Shown here in pieces: positions 1 to 7,006 of a stretch of DNA of 64,000 nt (the first letter of the stretch is position 1; each line of letters begins with the position of its first letter). The position numbers and the translations under genes were made by a program. The notes beneath the pieces are model-generated. The model had not been told where the DNA came from and searched no databases. It worked only from the letters and a program-made list of their open reading frames with translations. Source of the stretch: Kibdelosporangium sp. MJ126-NF4 (GTDB lineage: Bacteria; Actinomycetota; Actinomycetes; Mycobacteriales; Pseudonocardiaceae); NCBI RefSeq assembly GCF_000826545.1, contig NZ_CDME01000011.1, positions 832,001 through 896,000 on the forward strand, in the 5' to 3' direction.

Positions 1-95
1 AAGCCACAAGACAAGAGAGTGTTGGAAAGTGCTGGGCTGGAGAGTGTCGGCTCCGACTACAGCCTCGTCGGAGTCCAGTGCAGCTGAGACTGCGG

Positions 96-404
96 TCAGC
101 CCTCGCGGCGCTCTTCAGGCAGCCGTTCGAGTACCTGGCCGACCAACTGGGTCAGCGACCTCAGTTGACTGTCGACCGAGTCGAACCGCGCTGTGTGTTC
201 CTGCAGCAGTCCCGTGTGTTCCTGCAACACGGTCGAGTGTTCCCTCAAGAGCTCGGTGTGCTCCTTCTGGGTAGCACGCACTGCCCGGAGGTCTTCGCGA
301 AGCTCCTTGACGTCGTCGTCAACCCGAAGCGCCAGCCAACGCGTCTCCGCGTGCTCGATAGCAAGCTTCCTCATCTTGCGCTCAAGGTTGTCGTCATCGG
401 GCAT
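96..404 (-). CDS. Small coiled-coil protein of unknown function
   Basis: A 102-residue acidic protein with no signal peptide or membrane segment. Residues about 48-75 are four consecutive heptads of the form EHTxLLQ, so a short amphipathic coiled coil is very likely; the flanking sequence is also helical and charged. The ATG is preceded by a purine-rich stretch (GAGAGGATGAAGG) that serves as ribosome binding site. It stands alone, separated by about 200 bp from the toxin-antitoxin pair on the same strand. Many short actinobacterial proteins have this composition without known function; no enzyme motif is visible and I do not assign one. Confidence 0.6.
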   Translation of the reverse strand: MPDDDNLERKMRKLAIEHAETRWLALRVDDDVKELREDLRAVRATQKEHTELLREHSTVLQEHTGLLQEHTARFDSVDSQLRSLTQLVGQVLERLPEERREG

Positions 405-604
405 ACCTTCATCCTCTCATGCGAGAGCCCAGAACGACTCCATCAAGCCGCCCGCAGCACCCACAGCGGTTCGATTGGTTTTCTGTTTGTTGTTCCTGGC
501 GACACACCCAGGTTGGACCTGGCGACCGCCCCACTGGGTCGTGTCGGACTGACTGAGCGGAGCATGCCCGGCTTCGCTCGGACTGGATGCCTACTCGGCT
601 GCGG

Positions 605-1012
605 TCACGATGCGCCGTCGGCTTGTTCCCAGTACGCGTCGATCCGGGCGATGGCGTCCTTCCTTGTCATGGCGGCAACTGCCCGTTCGGTCAGACCGAG
701 GCGGGTGAGGAGGAGATGGACGAGGTCCACCGGGAGCGCGTCGGGCCTGGGCTTCGCTATGCCCCGATCCGGCTTCTCCTCCTCGTTGACGCAGGCCCAG
801 AAGGCTGACTCGTCGACTTCGAGTTGGTCACGCAGGATGTGGCGCCACAGGTCCGGCCCGTAGCTGTCGCGTTCCGACAGGCGGGTACGCAGGACTCGAC
901 CGTCCGGCAGGCCGAGTTCGTAAGTGATGTGGGTGCCTGAACGGACGCCTATCCATCCTTCGATCTGACAGAAGCGGTCATGGGCCACCGGGGTCGGCGA
1001 GTGCCCGGTCAC
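605..1012 (-). CDS. Toxin-like protein ('cytotoxic translational repressor' family)
   Basis: About 135 residues if translation starts at the GTG that overlaps the antitoxin stop (GTGA); an ATG 21 bases upstream (1033) is also open. The body (HITYELxLPDGRxLRTRLS, LWxHILRDQLxVDE, FWxCV, PRPxALPxDLVHLL) matches an actinobacterial family usually annotated as cytotoxic translational repressor of a toxin-antitoxin system; I recognise it from memory of that family. A biochemical activity is not evident from motifs. It is the second gene of a two-gene unit, directly behind a prevent-host-death-like protein, the usual antitoxin-first arrangement with translational coupling. Toxicity is inferred from family and context only. 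Confidence 0.65.
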   Translation of the reverse strand: MTGHSPTPVAHDRFCQIEGWIGVRSGTHITYELGLPDGRVLRTRLSERDSYGPDLWRHILRDQLEVDESAFWACVNEEEKPDRGIAKPRPDALPVDLVHLLLTRLGLTERAVAAMTRKDAIARIDAYWEQADGAS

Positions 1013-1416
1013 TCGGCGACCCCAACCAGCCATTCACGGAGCTGAGCATCGTCACTCAGACCGATCAACTGGACGAGACCCCAGTTGTCGCGGTGGTTCG
1101 GGGTTTCCAACAGCCGCTCCTGCCAGTCTTCGGCGTACTCGCGCAACGACGTGATCATCTCGGCGATGGCCTCGTCGAACGTCGCCCCGTCAGCCGAGAT
1201 GGGTAAGCCGGGGATGAAGACCGACCAGCCGTCGGACTCGGCGACCACGTGTGCCCTCGGCTGGTTCATGGACACCAGGACATGTTGCAGCCGAACGACA
1301 TCGACCACCGCGGTGCGCGCGTGATCGCGGCGGATGGTCGCCACCCGGCCTTTCTCCGCCGCGTCCAGCAAGTCCTTGAGGTGGGTGCGGGCGTCGGTGT
1401 AACTGTCGAAGTGCAT
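1009..1416 (-). CDS. Antitoxin, prevent-host-death (Phd/YefM)-like
   Basis: 135 residues from the ATG at 1416, chosen because GAGGGAA lies about 8 bases upstream; a longer open frame reaches back into the epimerase gene but has no better start. The N-terminal part (MHFDSYTDARTHLKDLLDAA, then a stretch ending TAVVDVVRL) resembles Phd/YefM DNA-binding antitoxins, where this domain binds the operator and the C-terminal part neutralises the toxin. The C-terminal half (WSVFIPGLPI, YAEDWQERL, NHRDNWGLVQL) is typical of the actinobacterial partner of the downstream toxin family. Likely autoregulated through the phased repeats at 1462-1483. The gene begins 59 bases after the epimerase stop. Confidence 0.65.
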   Translation of the reverse strand: MHFDSYTDARTHLKDLLDAAEKGRVATIRRDHARTAVVDVVRLQHVLVSMNQPRAHVVAESDGWSVFIPGLPISADGATFDEAIAEMITSLREYAEDWQERLLETPNHRDNWGLVQLIGLSDDAQLREWLVGVAE

Positions 1417-1422
1417 GACGTT

Positions 1423-1457
1423 CCCTCTCGGTCGGTTTCCATTTTCTCCCGAGAGGG
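1423..1457 (-). promoter_or_regulatory. Inverted repeat covering the antitoxin ribosome binding site
   Basis: Perfect 9-bp inverted repeat: CCCTCTCGG at 1423-1431 and CCGAGAGGG at 1449-1457, with 17 bases between. In the minus-strand transcript the 3' arm contains the GAGGG Shine-Dalgarno of the antitoxin gene, so the folded leader would hide the start site. Function is inferred. Confidence 0.45.
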
Positions 1458-1461
1458 TCAG

Positions 1462-1483
1462 GTACGTCAAGTACTTCAGGTAC
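1462..1483 (-). promoter_or_regulatory. Phased GTAC repeats, probable autoregulatory operator
   Basis: Three GTAC tetramers at 1462-1465, 1471-1474 and 1480-1483, exactly 9 bp apart, embedded in a quasi-palindromic repeat just upstream of the antitoxin. Such arrays are typical of operators bound by antitoxin-toxin complexes; the assignment is inference. The site overlaps the last codons of the epimerase gene. Confidence 0.45.
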
Positions 1484-2369
1484 TTATCGGGGTGATTCCC
1501 CAGCGTCCCGCCCATGAGGCACCGGGGGCGAGCGTGATCAGGTCGGTGCCCGAGTTCAGCGCGTCCGGCGGGCACGTCATCGGCTCGATGGCGATCGCCC
1601 TGCCCCTGCCGGGGAACTCACCGGGGGTGAACACCTGGACCCACTTGAAGTCCGGGTCGGCCCACAGTTCGACCCCGCCGGACGGACCGGAGAGGACGTG
1701 CCGGACGAGCCCATCTTGCCCAGGCAGGCATCCGCCGAAAGGAGTGTCCAGGTGAACCTCCCGCAACGGCCGTGCGGTAAGGAAGTCGTACTCGGTGCCC
1801 GCGACGGGAACAGCGGGCCCGCTCGGCACCATCCGCGACGGGTCCAGCGGCAGGACAGTGGTCGCGGCCAGCTGCAACGTGCACGAGTCCGTCGAGTTGC
1901 CGCCCGCGCGGGGATACGGGTGCGTGCCGACGCCGAACGGCGTCTCGCGGTCACCGACGTTATGTACTCCGTGCGTGACGGTGAGCCCGGTGTCGTCCAG
2001 CGAGTAGGCGATCGTGGTCCGCAACCGCACCGGCCACCCGGGCTGCGGCTCGATCATGACCTCGAGCGAGACGGAGGAGCCGAGGTGCTCAAGGACCTTC
2101 CACTGTAGACGGCGAACGAGGCCGTGGATGGCGTTGCCACGGGCGGGCTCGGTCACCTCCAACTGCTGAAGCTCACCGTCGAGCGGCCACTGCGCCCCGG
2201 CTGTCCGATTCGGCCACGGCACAAGGACGGCACCGGAACCGAGCGGCGGCGTCTCGCCGTACCCGAACGTCTCACTGAACGGAACGCCGTCGACCTCATA
2301 GGCCTGCAGTCCCGCCCCGGTTTCGGTGACCACGGCCCGAGCGGCGCCGTGCACGATCTCCAAGGTCAT
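1476..2369 (-). CDS. Aldose 1-epimerase family protein
   Basis: 297 residues from the ATG at 2369 (MTLEIVHG). Aldose 1-epimerases (galactose mutarotase fold, beta-sandwich) interconvert alpha and beta anomers of aldoses in the cytoplasm. Visible family signatures are VPWPNRTAG near residue 60, the first histidine in NAIHGLVRR, the second in GVGTHPYPRAGG, and the glutamate in AIAIEPMTCPPDALN near the C-terminus that acts as the general base. Length is normal for the family. It is divergent from the secreted protease, with only about 80 bp between them. Its 3' end carries the operator of the downstream toxin-antitoxin pair. The exact sugar is not predictable. Confidence 0.85.
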   Translation of the reverse strand: MTLEIVHGAARAVVTETGAGLQAYEVDGVPFSETFGYGETPPLGSGAVLVPWPNRTAGAQWPLDGELQQLEVTEPARGNAIHGLVRRLQWKVLEHLGSSVSLEVMIEPQPGWPVRLRTTIAYSLDDTGLTVTHGVHNVGDRETPFGVGTHPYPRAGGNSTDSCTLQLAATTVLPLDPSRMVPSGPAVPVAGTEYDFLTARPLREVHLDTPFGGCLPGQDGLVRHVLSGPSGGVELWADPDFKWVQVFTPGEFPGRGRAIAIEPMTCPPDALNSGTDLITLAPGASWAGRWGITPIST

Positions 2370-2451
2370 GATTTGCAGCCTAACGGCGGGTGGTACTCCG
2401 ACCGCGCAGCGTTGACGCTGGGAAGTCCCTGCGATCGGAAGGACCCCGACA

Positions 2452-3258
2452 ATGATCAAGCGTGTAGCTGGCACGCTCTTCGCGGCACTGGCCATCGGAG
2501 CACTGGCAGCGGCGCCGGCGAACGCCGTCCAGGCGGACTTCACGGGCATCGTCGCGCTGAACAACTGCTCGGGCTCGGTGGTCCGCCCACCGACGGCGAA
2601 GGACACCGACCCGGCACTGGTGATGTCGAACGGCCACTGCGTGAAGTTCATGGGAGCCAACGAGGTCATCAAGAACCAGTCGTCGACCCGGACCTTCACA
2701 CTGCTGACCAGCTCAGGCTCGAACCTGGGAACCCTGCGCGCGACGAAACTGGCCTACGCGACCATGAAGGACACAGACGTGTCCTTCTACCAGCTGAGCC
2801 AGACGTACGCCCAGATCCAGCAGCAATACAGCTCCCGCGCGCTGGAGATGACAACGACCAGGCCGGCGACGGGATCGAGCATCCAGGTCGTGTCGGGCTA
2901 CTGGAAGCGGATCTACAACTGCAGCGTGGACGGCTTCGCATACCAGTTGAAGGAAGACGTGTGGACGTGGCGCGACTCGGTGCGCTACGCCTCGGCATCG
3001 ACCTGCAACACGATCGGGGGAACCTCAGGCTCACCCGTGATCGACACGTCATCAGGCAAGGTGGTGGCGGTCAACAACACCGCGAACGAAAGCGGCGGCC
3101 GCTGCACGCTGAACAACCCCTGCGAGGTCACCCAGAACGGCCAGGTCACGGTCCGCAACGGCTACAAGTACGGCCAGCAGATCTACAACATCCCAGCCTG
3201 CATCGGCGCGGGAAACCAGTTCACCCTGACAGCACCGGGCTGCACCCTGCCCCAGTAA
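2452..3258 (+). CDS. Secreted trypsin-like serine protease
   Basis: 268 residues with a clear signal peptide: basic MIKR, hydrophobic core to about residue 20 and an Ala-rich cleavage site near ANA-VQA (about 25-26). The mature part has the chymotrypsin-fold triad: His62 in SNGHC, a likely Asp109 in KDTDVSF, and Ser192 in GGTSGSPV (equivalent to GDSGGP, with Thr and Ser substitutions as in several bacterial homologues). Seven cysteines suggest disulphides. A ribosome binding site GGAAGGA (2437-2443) precedes the ATG. Probably an exported proteolytic enzyme; substrate unknown. Single-gene unit followed by a strong RNA structure at 3273-3321. Confidence 0.85.
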   Translation: MIKRVAGTLFAALAIGALAAAPANAVQADFTGIVALNNCSGSVVRPPTAKDTDPALVMSNGHCVKFMGANEVIKNQSSTRTFTLLTSSGSNLGTLRATKLAYATMKDTDVSFYQLSQTYAQIQQQYSSRALEMTTTRPATGSSIQVVSGYWKRIYNCSVDGFAYQLKEDVWTWRDSVRYASASTCNTIGGTSGSPVIDTSSGKVVAVNNTANESGGRCTLNNPCEVTQNGQVTVRNGYKYGQQIYNIPACIGAGNQFTLTAPGCTLPQ

Positions 3259-3272
3259 GCGACTTCACGAAC

Positions 3273-3321
3273 CTGCCCCTGGACAGCGAAGAACCCCGCC
3301 ATCCAGGGGCAGTTCGCTGTC
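3273..3321 (+). terminator. Overlapping hairpins (pseudoknot topology) after the protease gene
   Basis: Two perfect stems are interleaved: CTGCCCCTGGA (3273-3283) with TCCAGGGGCAG (3302-3312), and GACAGCGAA (3282-3290) with TTCGCTGTC (3313-3321). The order a-b-a'-b' fits an H-type pseudoknot or two mutually exclusive hairpins. It starts 15 bases after the stop codon. There is no T-run, so termination is inferred from position. Confidence 0.5.
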
Positions 3322-3499
3322 TGCGCGCTGGTTCGTGGCGTGTCATGCAAGCCCGAACGCAGCCGAACCTGAACAACTCGGGACTTGCAGCACCGAGCGT
3401 GGATCACTGCGCGCGCAAAGAAGGCACAAGAGAGCAAGCGCGTAAGCGACCTTGCGCGTAAGTGGGCAAGCGGGCGAGAGGTCTTGCGCGTGAGCGCGT
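3322..3499. other. Non-coding spacer with a hairpin and degenerate 8-bp periodicity
   Basis: No gene is supported here. TGCAAGCCCGA (3346-3356) pairs with TCGGGACTTGCA (3378-3389) with one bulge. From about 3437 to the start of the 810-bp element the DNA reads as degenerate octamers of the kind GCAAGCGC, GTAAGCGA, GTAAGTGG and GCAAGCGG, a milder version of the octamer array beyond the third element copy. Confidence 0.4.
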
Positions 3500-4309
3500 G
3501 GGTGTGGTTCGTGGGGTGTCCCTCCCGTATGGCCTGGGCGAAGCCATACCATGGCGTGTCGGGAGGTCGGCCTACGCAAACCGACCCACAGCGCAGGCGA
3601 TACCGACCTCCCGGCACGCCGTGGTTTCCTCCGGCAGGACCTCGGGAGGAAACCAACCACGCCTCTCTACCACTGGACCCGGGAAGTCACGTGGGCTGAG
3701 CCAACCGGGTGGGCGGACCATGTGTTGGTTTCCCTCTTGGAGGCCTGCCGTCCGGCGAGGACATTCTCTTTGTGCCACGAGCGAACTCGAGCGTCGGGAA
3801 CAAGCCCGACACAGCGGGCAGCACAGGCTCGTCCCTGAAGCGAAGGGATCATCGGCGAATCCCGTTGTCCACAACTCGCCGGTAATCCGTTGACCAGGGG
3901 TTACTGGTTGTAGACTGGAGCAGGGACGCCCCCCGGGTTGGGCGGGGGACTGTCTTATGGGGCGTGGAACCAAGGTTTCGGTCACAGTCGGCCAGTCGGT
4001 CGCGTGTCATCGGGGGAAGAGAAAAGGAAAAAGATGCCTCGCCGGCGGGCAGGCCTCCAAGAGGGGACACAAACAACTCTGTTCGCCCAGCCGGTTCGCT
4101 TAACCCACGTGATTTCCCGGGTCGAGTGGGGGCGCGGGGCGCCCCTCCCGTATGGCCTGCCGGAGGAAACCACGACGTGCCGGGAGATCGGTAGGGCCTG
4201 CGCTGTGGGTCGGTTTGCGTAGGCCGACCTCCCGACACGCCATGGTATGGCTACGCCCAGGCCATACGGGAGGGACACCCCACGAACCACACCCCTGCGC
4301 TGGCGCGCA
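3500..4309 (+). repeat. 810-bp palindromic dispersed element, intact copy A
   Basis: Two imperfect inverted arms of about 300 bp (3500-3780 and 4024-4294) flank a core of about 240 bp. Each arm is itself foldable: CTCCCGTATGGCCTG pairs with a later CAGGCCATACGGGAG, and GGCGTGTCGGGAGGTCGG pairs with CCGACCTCCCGGCACGCC. The ends are GGGTGTGGTTCG and its complement, followed on the right by a conserved CTGCGCTGGCGCGCA. The core holds a promoter-like pair and small hairpins. Copies B (4441-6394) and C (54157-56546) share the sequence, and this copy is the uninterrupted version of the IS target (4130-4139). ORFs inside differ between copies without coding constraint, so I treat it as non-coding. 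Confidence 0.8.
3890..3916 (+). promoter_or_regulatory. Promoter-like sequence in the core of element A
   Basis: TTGACC (3890-3895), 15 bp, TAGACT (3911-3916). The same boxes with the same 15-bp spacing occur in copy C at 54547-54573, although the spacer sequence differs between copies. The short spacing makes ordinary sigma-70-type use uncertain. Confidence 0.35.
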
Positions 4310-4440
4310 CACCACACACCCTGCGCTCTTGCGCTCCTACGCGCGACAACCGTCTTCCAGCCGGACCCCGCGCACACCACCCCAACCACGACCGGCACCC
4401 ACACGATCGGCCGACCGCCCGACTTTGACGGAACCCTGCC
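4310..4440. other. Unique spacer between element copies A and B
   Basis: About 130 bp without a supported gene. Its left edge continues the octamer-like rhythm (CCCTGCGC, TCTTGCGC, TCCTACGC). The right edge is the point where the left half of copy B is missing, probably an old deletion or recombination junction. Confidence 0.4.
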
Positions 4441-4654
4441 GGTTGGGCGGGGGACTGTTTTATTGGGCGTGGAACCAAGGTTTCGGTCACAGTTGGCCAG
4501 TCGGTCGCGTGTCAGTGTGGGAAAGAAAAAAGACACAGATGCCTCGCCGGCGGGCAGGCCTCCAAGAGGGGACACAAACAACTCTGTTCGCCGAGCCGGT
4601 TCGCTTAACCCACGTGGCTTCCCGGGTCGAGTGGGGGGCGCGGGGCAATGCCAC

Positions 4655-4897
4655 TTAGCTTAAGTTGATCATGTTGTGGTGTTTGTCGATGAGTGTGATG
4701 GTGGGTGGCCCGGTGTGTCGGGTGGGTGTGTCGGTGGCGCGTTTGGCTCTGTATTGGGCATGGCGGGTGCGTTTGACCACGCGGGGATAGGTGCGGTGGC
4801 GTCGGGGCGGGTTGAGGTTGCGGTGGGTGGTGATGTCGGTCATCACCACCGCGCGGAGGTGGTGTGCGTGTTCAGGGGGAAAACGCCGCCGGGTCAT
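4655..4897 (-). CDS. C-terminal transposase tail in the +1 frame (copy 1)
   Basis: An open frame overlapping the end of the transposase gene, encoding up to 80 residues rich in Arg/His (HRNLNPPRRHRTYPRVVKRTRH, DTPTRHTGPPTITL) that resembles the usual C-terminal tail of related IS4 transposases. It ends with TAA inside the terminal inverted repeat. Either one C was gained in the run T4C5 and the tail is lost, or ribosomes shift +1 at TCC-CCC-TGA so that the peptide is fused to the transposase. I do not regard it as an independent gene. Confidence 0.5.
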   Translation of the reverse strand: MTRRRFPPEHAHHLRAVVMTDITTHRNLNPPRRHRTYPRVVKRTRHAQYRAKRATDTPTRHTGPPTITLIDKHHNMINLS

Positions 4898-6128
4898 CGA
4901 CCCGGCGGCGGGCGATCCGCACGGTGCGCAGGAACTTGACCCGGTCAGGGTCGATATCGGCCTCGGTGGCGGCGTGGCAGATCAGGGCGCTGAGCGCGTA
5001 GTGGGTGAGCAGGTAGCCGTAGATCTCCTGGCGGACCATGTCCGGGCTTTTCGATCGCAGCACCCGGCCGGGGCCGCGGAGATGGGTCTTGAGCTGCTTG
5101 TTGCCGGTCTCGTGTTCCCACCGCTGGTGATAGGCCCGCGCGAGCAGTGGCGCCGGCGCGGCGGCCGGGTCGGTGATCGTGGTGACCAGTCGGACCGTCT
5201 CCGGCTCGCCATCAGCATCCACCACGCGGTCGTCCACTGTGTATTCCACGACCCGGACCTCGGTGACCCTGCGAGGATCGAGCGGTTCACCACGACCAGC
5301 CGCGTCGGTCAACCGGGCCCGCACCCCCTGATTGTGAGTGGCCGAACTGAACATGATCGACCGATAGGACCCGTCAGGCAACACCTCGAGCACCGGCAGC
5401 CGCTGATTGGACCTGGCCCGCCACAACAACTGCGCACCCCCCGCCGAGGCGGCACGCCAATCCGCCCAACCCAAGAAGTTACGATCCGCGATCAGCAACC
5501 AGTCCGATTCCACCCGCGGCCACAACTCCCGGGCCAGCACCTGCTCCCCGACCGACGTACCAGCCATCGCCGCGGCCACCACCGCATGCGACCCGCACTC
5601 GGAGATCGTGACCACCCGCACCTTGGGAAACGGCGTTCCATGCTCCACCGAACCGCCGTACCCGAACTCCGCGACATTCTCCTCGGTATCCGGCGCGTCC
5701 CACTCAAACCCATCGATCGCCATCAACCGCCACGGCCCCAGCCACGCACCCCGCGTCAACTCCCCCGCCACCGGGACGGCCACCGCCTCGAACAACGCCC
5801 GCACCGGCTCCGCCCCCAACCGGGCCCGCGCCTGGGCGATCCCACCCGAACTCGGCGGCGACCACACCTCGTCCCAACACCCCCACCCCGCCAACGTCTC
5901 CGACAACCGGACCGCGATCTCCTCATAATCATCATCAGCGAACAACGCCATCGCCATCACGAAATACACCACCACATGCGGCGGCAGCTTCCCACCCGAA
6001 CGCCGGGCCTGCTTCCCCGCCGCGGCGACCGCCTCATCGACCACGTCCCGCGGCACCGACCCGGTCAGCACACCGATCGAAACCCAGTCGGTCAACGAAC
6101 CACCCGCCACCACACCATTCCGTGCCAC
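4872..6128 (-). CDS. IS4-family DDE transposase (copy 1)
   Basis: 418 residues. The N-terminal region (LTDWVSIGVLT, GGKLPPHVVVYFVMAMALF, about residues 12-60) matches the IS4-type transposase N-terminal domain. The DDE core follows: first Asp in LMAIDGFEWD, second in LIADRNFLGW, and the Y-R-E-K signature in YHQRWEHETGNKQLK with the catalytic Glu. The frame stops at CCC-TGA just after DDPAAFSP, whereas comparable transposases continue for about 70 residues; that continuation is present in the +1 frame (see 4655-4897). All catalytic motifs lie before the stop. It catalyses excision and reinsertion of the IS by acting on the 28-bp ends. Confidence 0.9.
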   Translation of the reverse strand: MARNGVVAGGSLTDWVSIGVLTGSVPRDVVDEAVAAAGKQARRSGGKLPPHVVVYFVMAMALFADDDYEEIAVRLSETLAGWGCWDEVWSPPSSGGIAQARARLGAEPVRALFEAVAVPVAGELTRGAWLGPWRLMAIDGFEWDAPDTEENVAEFGYGGSVEHGTPFPKVRVVTISECGSHAVVAAAMAGTSVGEQVLARELWPRVESDWLLIADRNFLGWADWRAASAGGAQLLWRARSNQRLPVLEVLPDGSYRSIMFSSATHNQGVRARLTDAAGRGEPLDPRRVTEVRVVEYTVDDRVVDADGEPETVRLVTTITDPAAAPAPLLARAYHQRWEHETGNKQLKTHLRGPGRVLRSKSPDMVRQEIYGYLLTHYALSALICHAATEADIDPDRVKFLRTVRIARRRVDDPAAFSP

Positions 6129-6430
6129 AACACCCGATCATCCAGACCAGCCACCCCACCACACCCAACGACACGCCACCACACCATGATCAACTTAAGC
6201 TAAGTGGCATTGGGGCGCGGGGCGCCCCTCCCGTATGACCTGCCAAAGGAAACCACGACGTGCCGGGAGGTCGGTACCGCCTCGCGCCGGGCACGCCAGT
6301 TTCGTAGGCCGACCTCCCGACACGCCGTGGTATGGCTACGCCCAGGCCATACGGGAGGGACACCCCACGAACCACACCCCTGCGCTGGCGCGCAGGCCGC
6401 ATGACCTTCGTGAAGTGCTCTCTCGCGGCC

Positions 6431-6448
6431 TAATAGACCAGTCTGTAT
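6431..6448 (+). promoter_or_regulatory. TetR-type operator ahead of the TetR gene
   Basis: AGAC-CA-GTCT inside TAATAGACCAGTCTGTAT, ending 10 bases before the start codon. The core closely resembles known LmrA/YxaF-type operators (AGACnnGTCT), matching the family of the downstream regulator, so autoregulation is likely. Confidence 0.6.
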
Positions 6449-6458
6449 AGTCGGCGTC

Positions 6459-7001
6459 ATGGCCAAGAAGAGCGACACGCGGGACAGGGTGCTGAGAACA
6501 GCGGCCACTCTCTTCCGTGCTCAGGGGTATCACGCGACTGGCCTCAACCAGGTTCTTGCCGAAGGTGGTGCTCCCAAGGGATCTCTCTACTTCCACTTCC
6601 CCGGCGGCAAGGAGCAACTCGCCGTCGAGTCCTTGCAGCTTTCCGGTGGCGAGCTGTGCGAACAGCTCCGACTTGCCCAGTCACTCGACGACGTTCTCGA
6701 ACTCCTGGCTCGACGGCTGGTGGAGTCGGACTTTCGGGATGGTTGTCCGGTCGCGACTGTCGCACTGGACGCGGCTGGTGAGAGCGAGTCGATTCGGGAG
6801 GCGTGTGACAGCGCCTATCAGTCATGGGAGCGCGTGATCGCCGACTATCTGGTAGGTCAGGGGGTTGCCGACGCTGAGGCGTTGGCGACAACCGTGCTTT
6901 CCGCTGTCGAGGGTGCTCTGCTGCTTTCCAGGACTCGCAAGGATGTCACGCCTCTTCTTCAGGTCGGGGAACACCTGCGGATTTTGATCTTCAAGGAGTG
7001 A
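6459..7001 (+). CDS. TetR family regulator, LmrA/YxaF-like
   Basis: 180 residues. The N-terminal helix-turn-helix (about residues 8-55: RVLRTAATLFRAQGYHATGL, then GAPKGSLYFHFPGGKEQL) is the classical TetR DNA-binding domain with the GSLYxHFPxGKEQL signature of the LmrA/YxaF subgroup. The C-terminal half carries DGCPVATVALD and a helical ligand-binding region. Its stop overlaps the end of the ribosome binding region of the metallo-hydrolase, so the two form an operon. The palindrome at 6431-6448 sits at the expected operator position. The inducer is unknown, probably a small hydrophobic compound related to the hydrolase substrate. Confidence 0.85.
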   Translation: MAKKSDTRDRVLRTAATLFRAQGYHATGLNQVLAEGGAPKGSLYFHFPGGKEQLAVESLQLSGGELCEQLRLAQSLDDVLELLARRLVESDFRDGCPVATVALDAAGESESIREACDSAYQSWERVIADYLVGQGVADAEALATTVLSAVEGALLLSRTRKDVTPLLQVGEHLRILIFKE

Positions 7002-7006
7002 ACGCC

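Larger units (their letters stand above)
4646..6212 (-). mobile_element. IS4-family insertion sequence, copy 1 (1567 bp)
   Basis: Ends are 28-bp perfect inverted repeats beginning CAATGCCACTTAGC (4646-4673 and 6185-6212), extendable to about 36 bp with one mismatch. They are flanked by a 10-bp target duplication GGGCGCGGGG (4636-4645 and 6213-6222). The only gene is the transposase on the minus strand, whose C-terminal tail lies in another frame. Copy 2 at 54798-56364 has the same length and translates identically in every frame compared, in the opposite orientation and in the same target. Size, terminal repeats, duplication length and transposase type fit the IS4 family. Confidence 0.92.
4441..6394 (+). 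repeat. 810-bp element, copy B (right half only, split by an IS)
   Basis: Begins inside the core sequence (GGTTGGGCGGGGGACTG) and continues through the right arm to the conserved right end near 6394. The left arm and first part of the core are absent. The right arm is interrupted at the equivalent base to copy C by the IS4-family element at 4646-6212, with a 10-bp duplication of GGGCGCGGGG on both sides. Confidence 0.75.

Noticed and set aside
3572..3985. Long minus-strand frame in element A, similar to a frame inside copy C (53329-54642)
   Set aside because: Between copies about 14 of the first 87 codons differ in amino acid with few silent changes, and substitutions fall on all codon positions. 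The similarity reflects the repeated DNA, not protein conservation.
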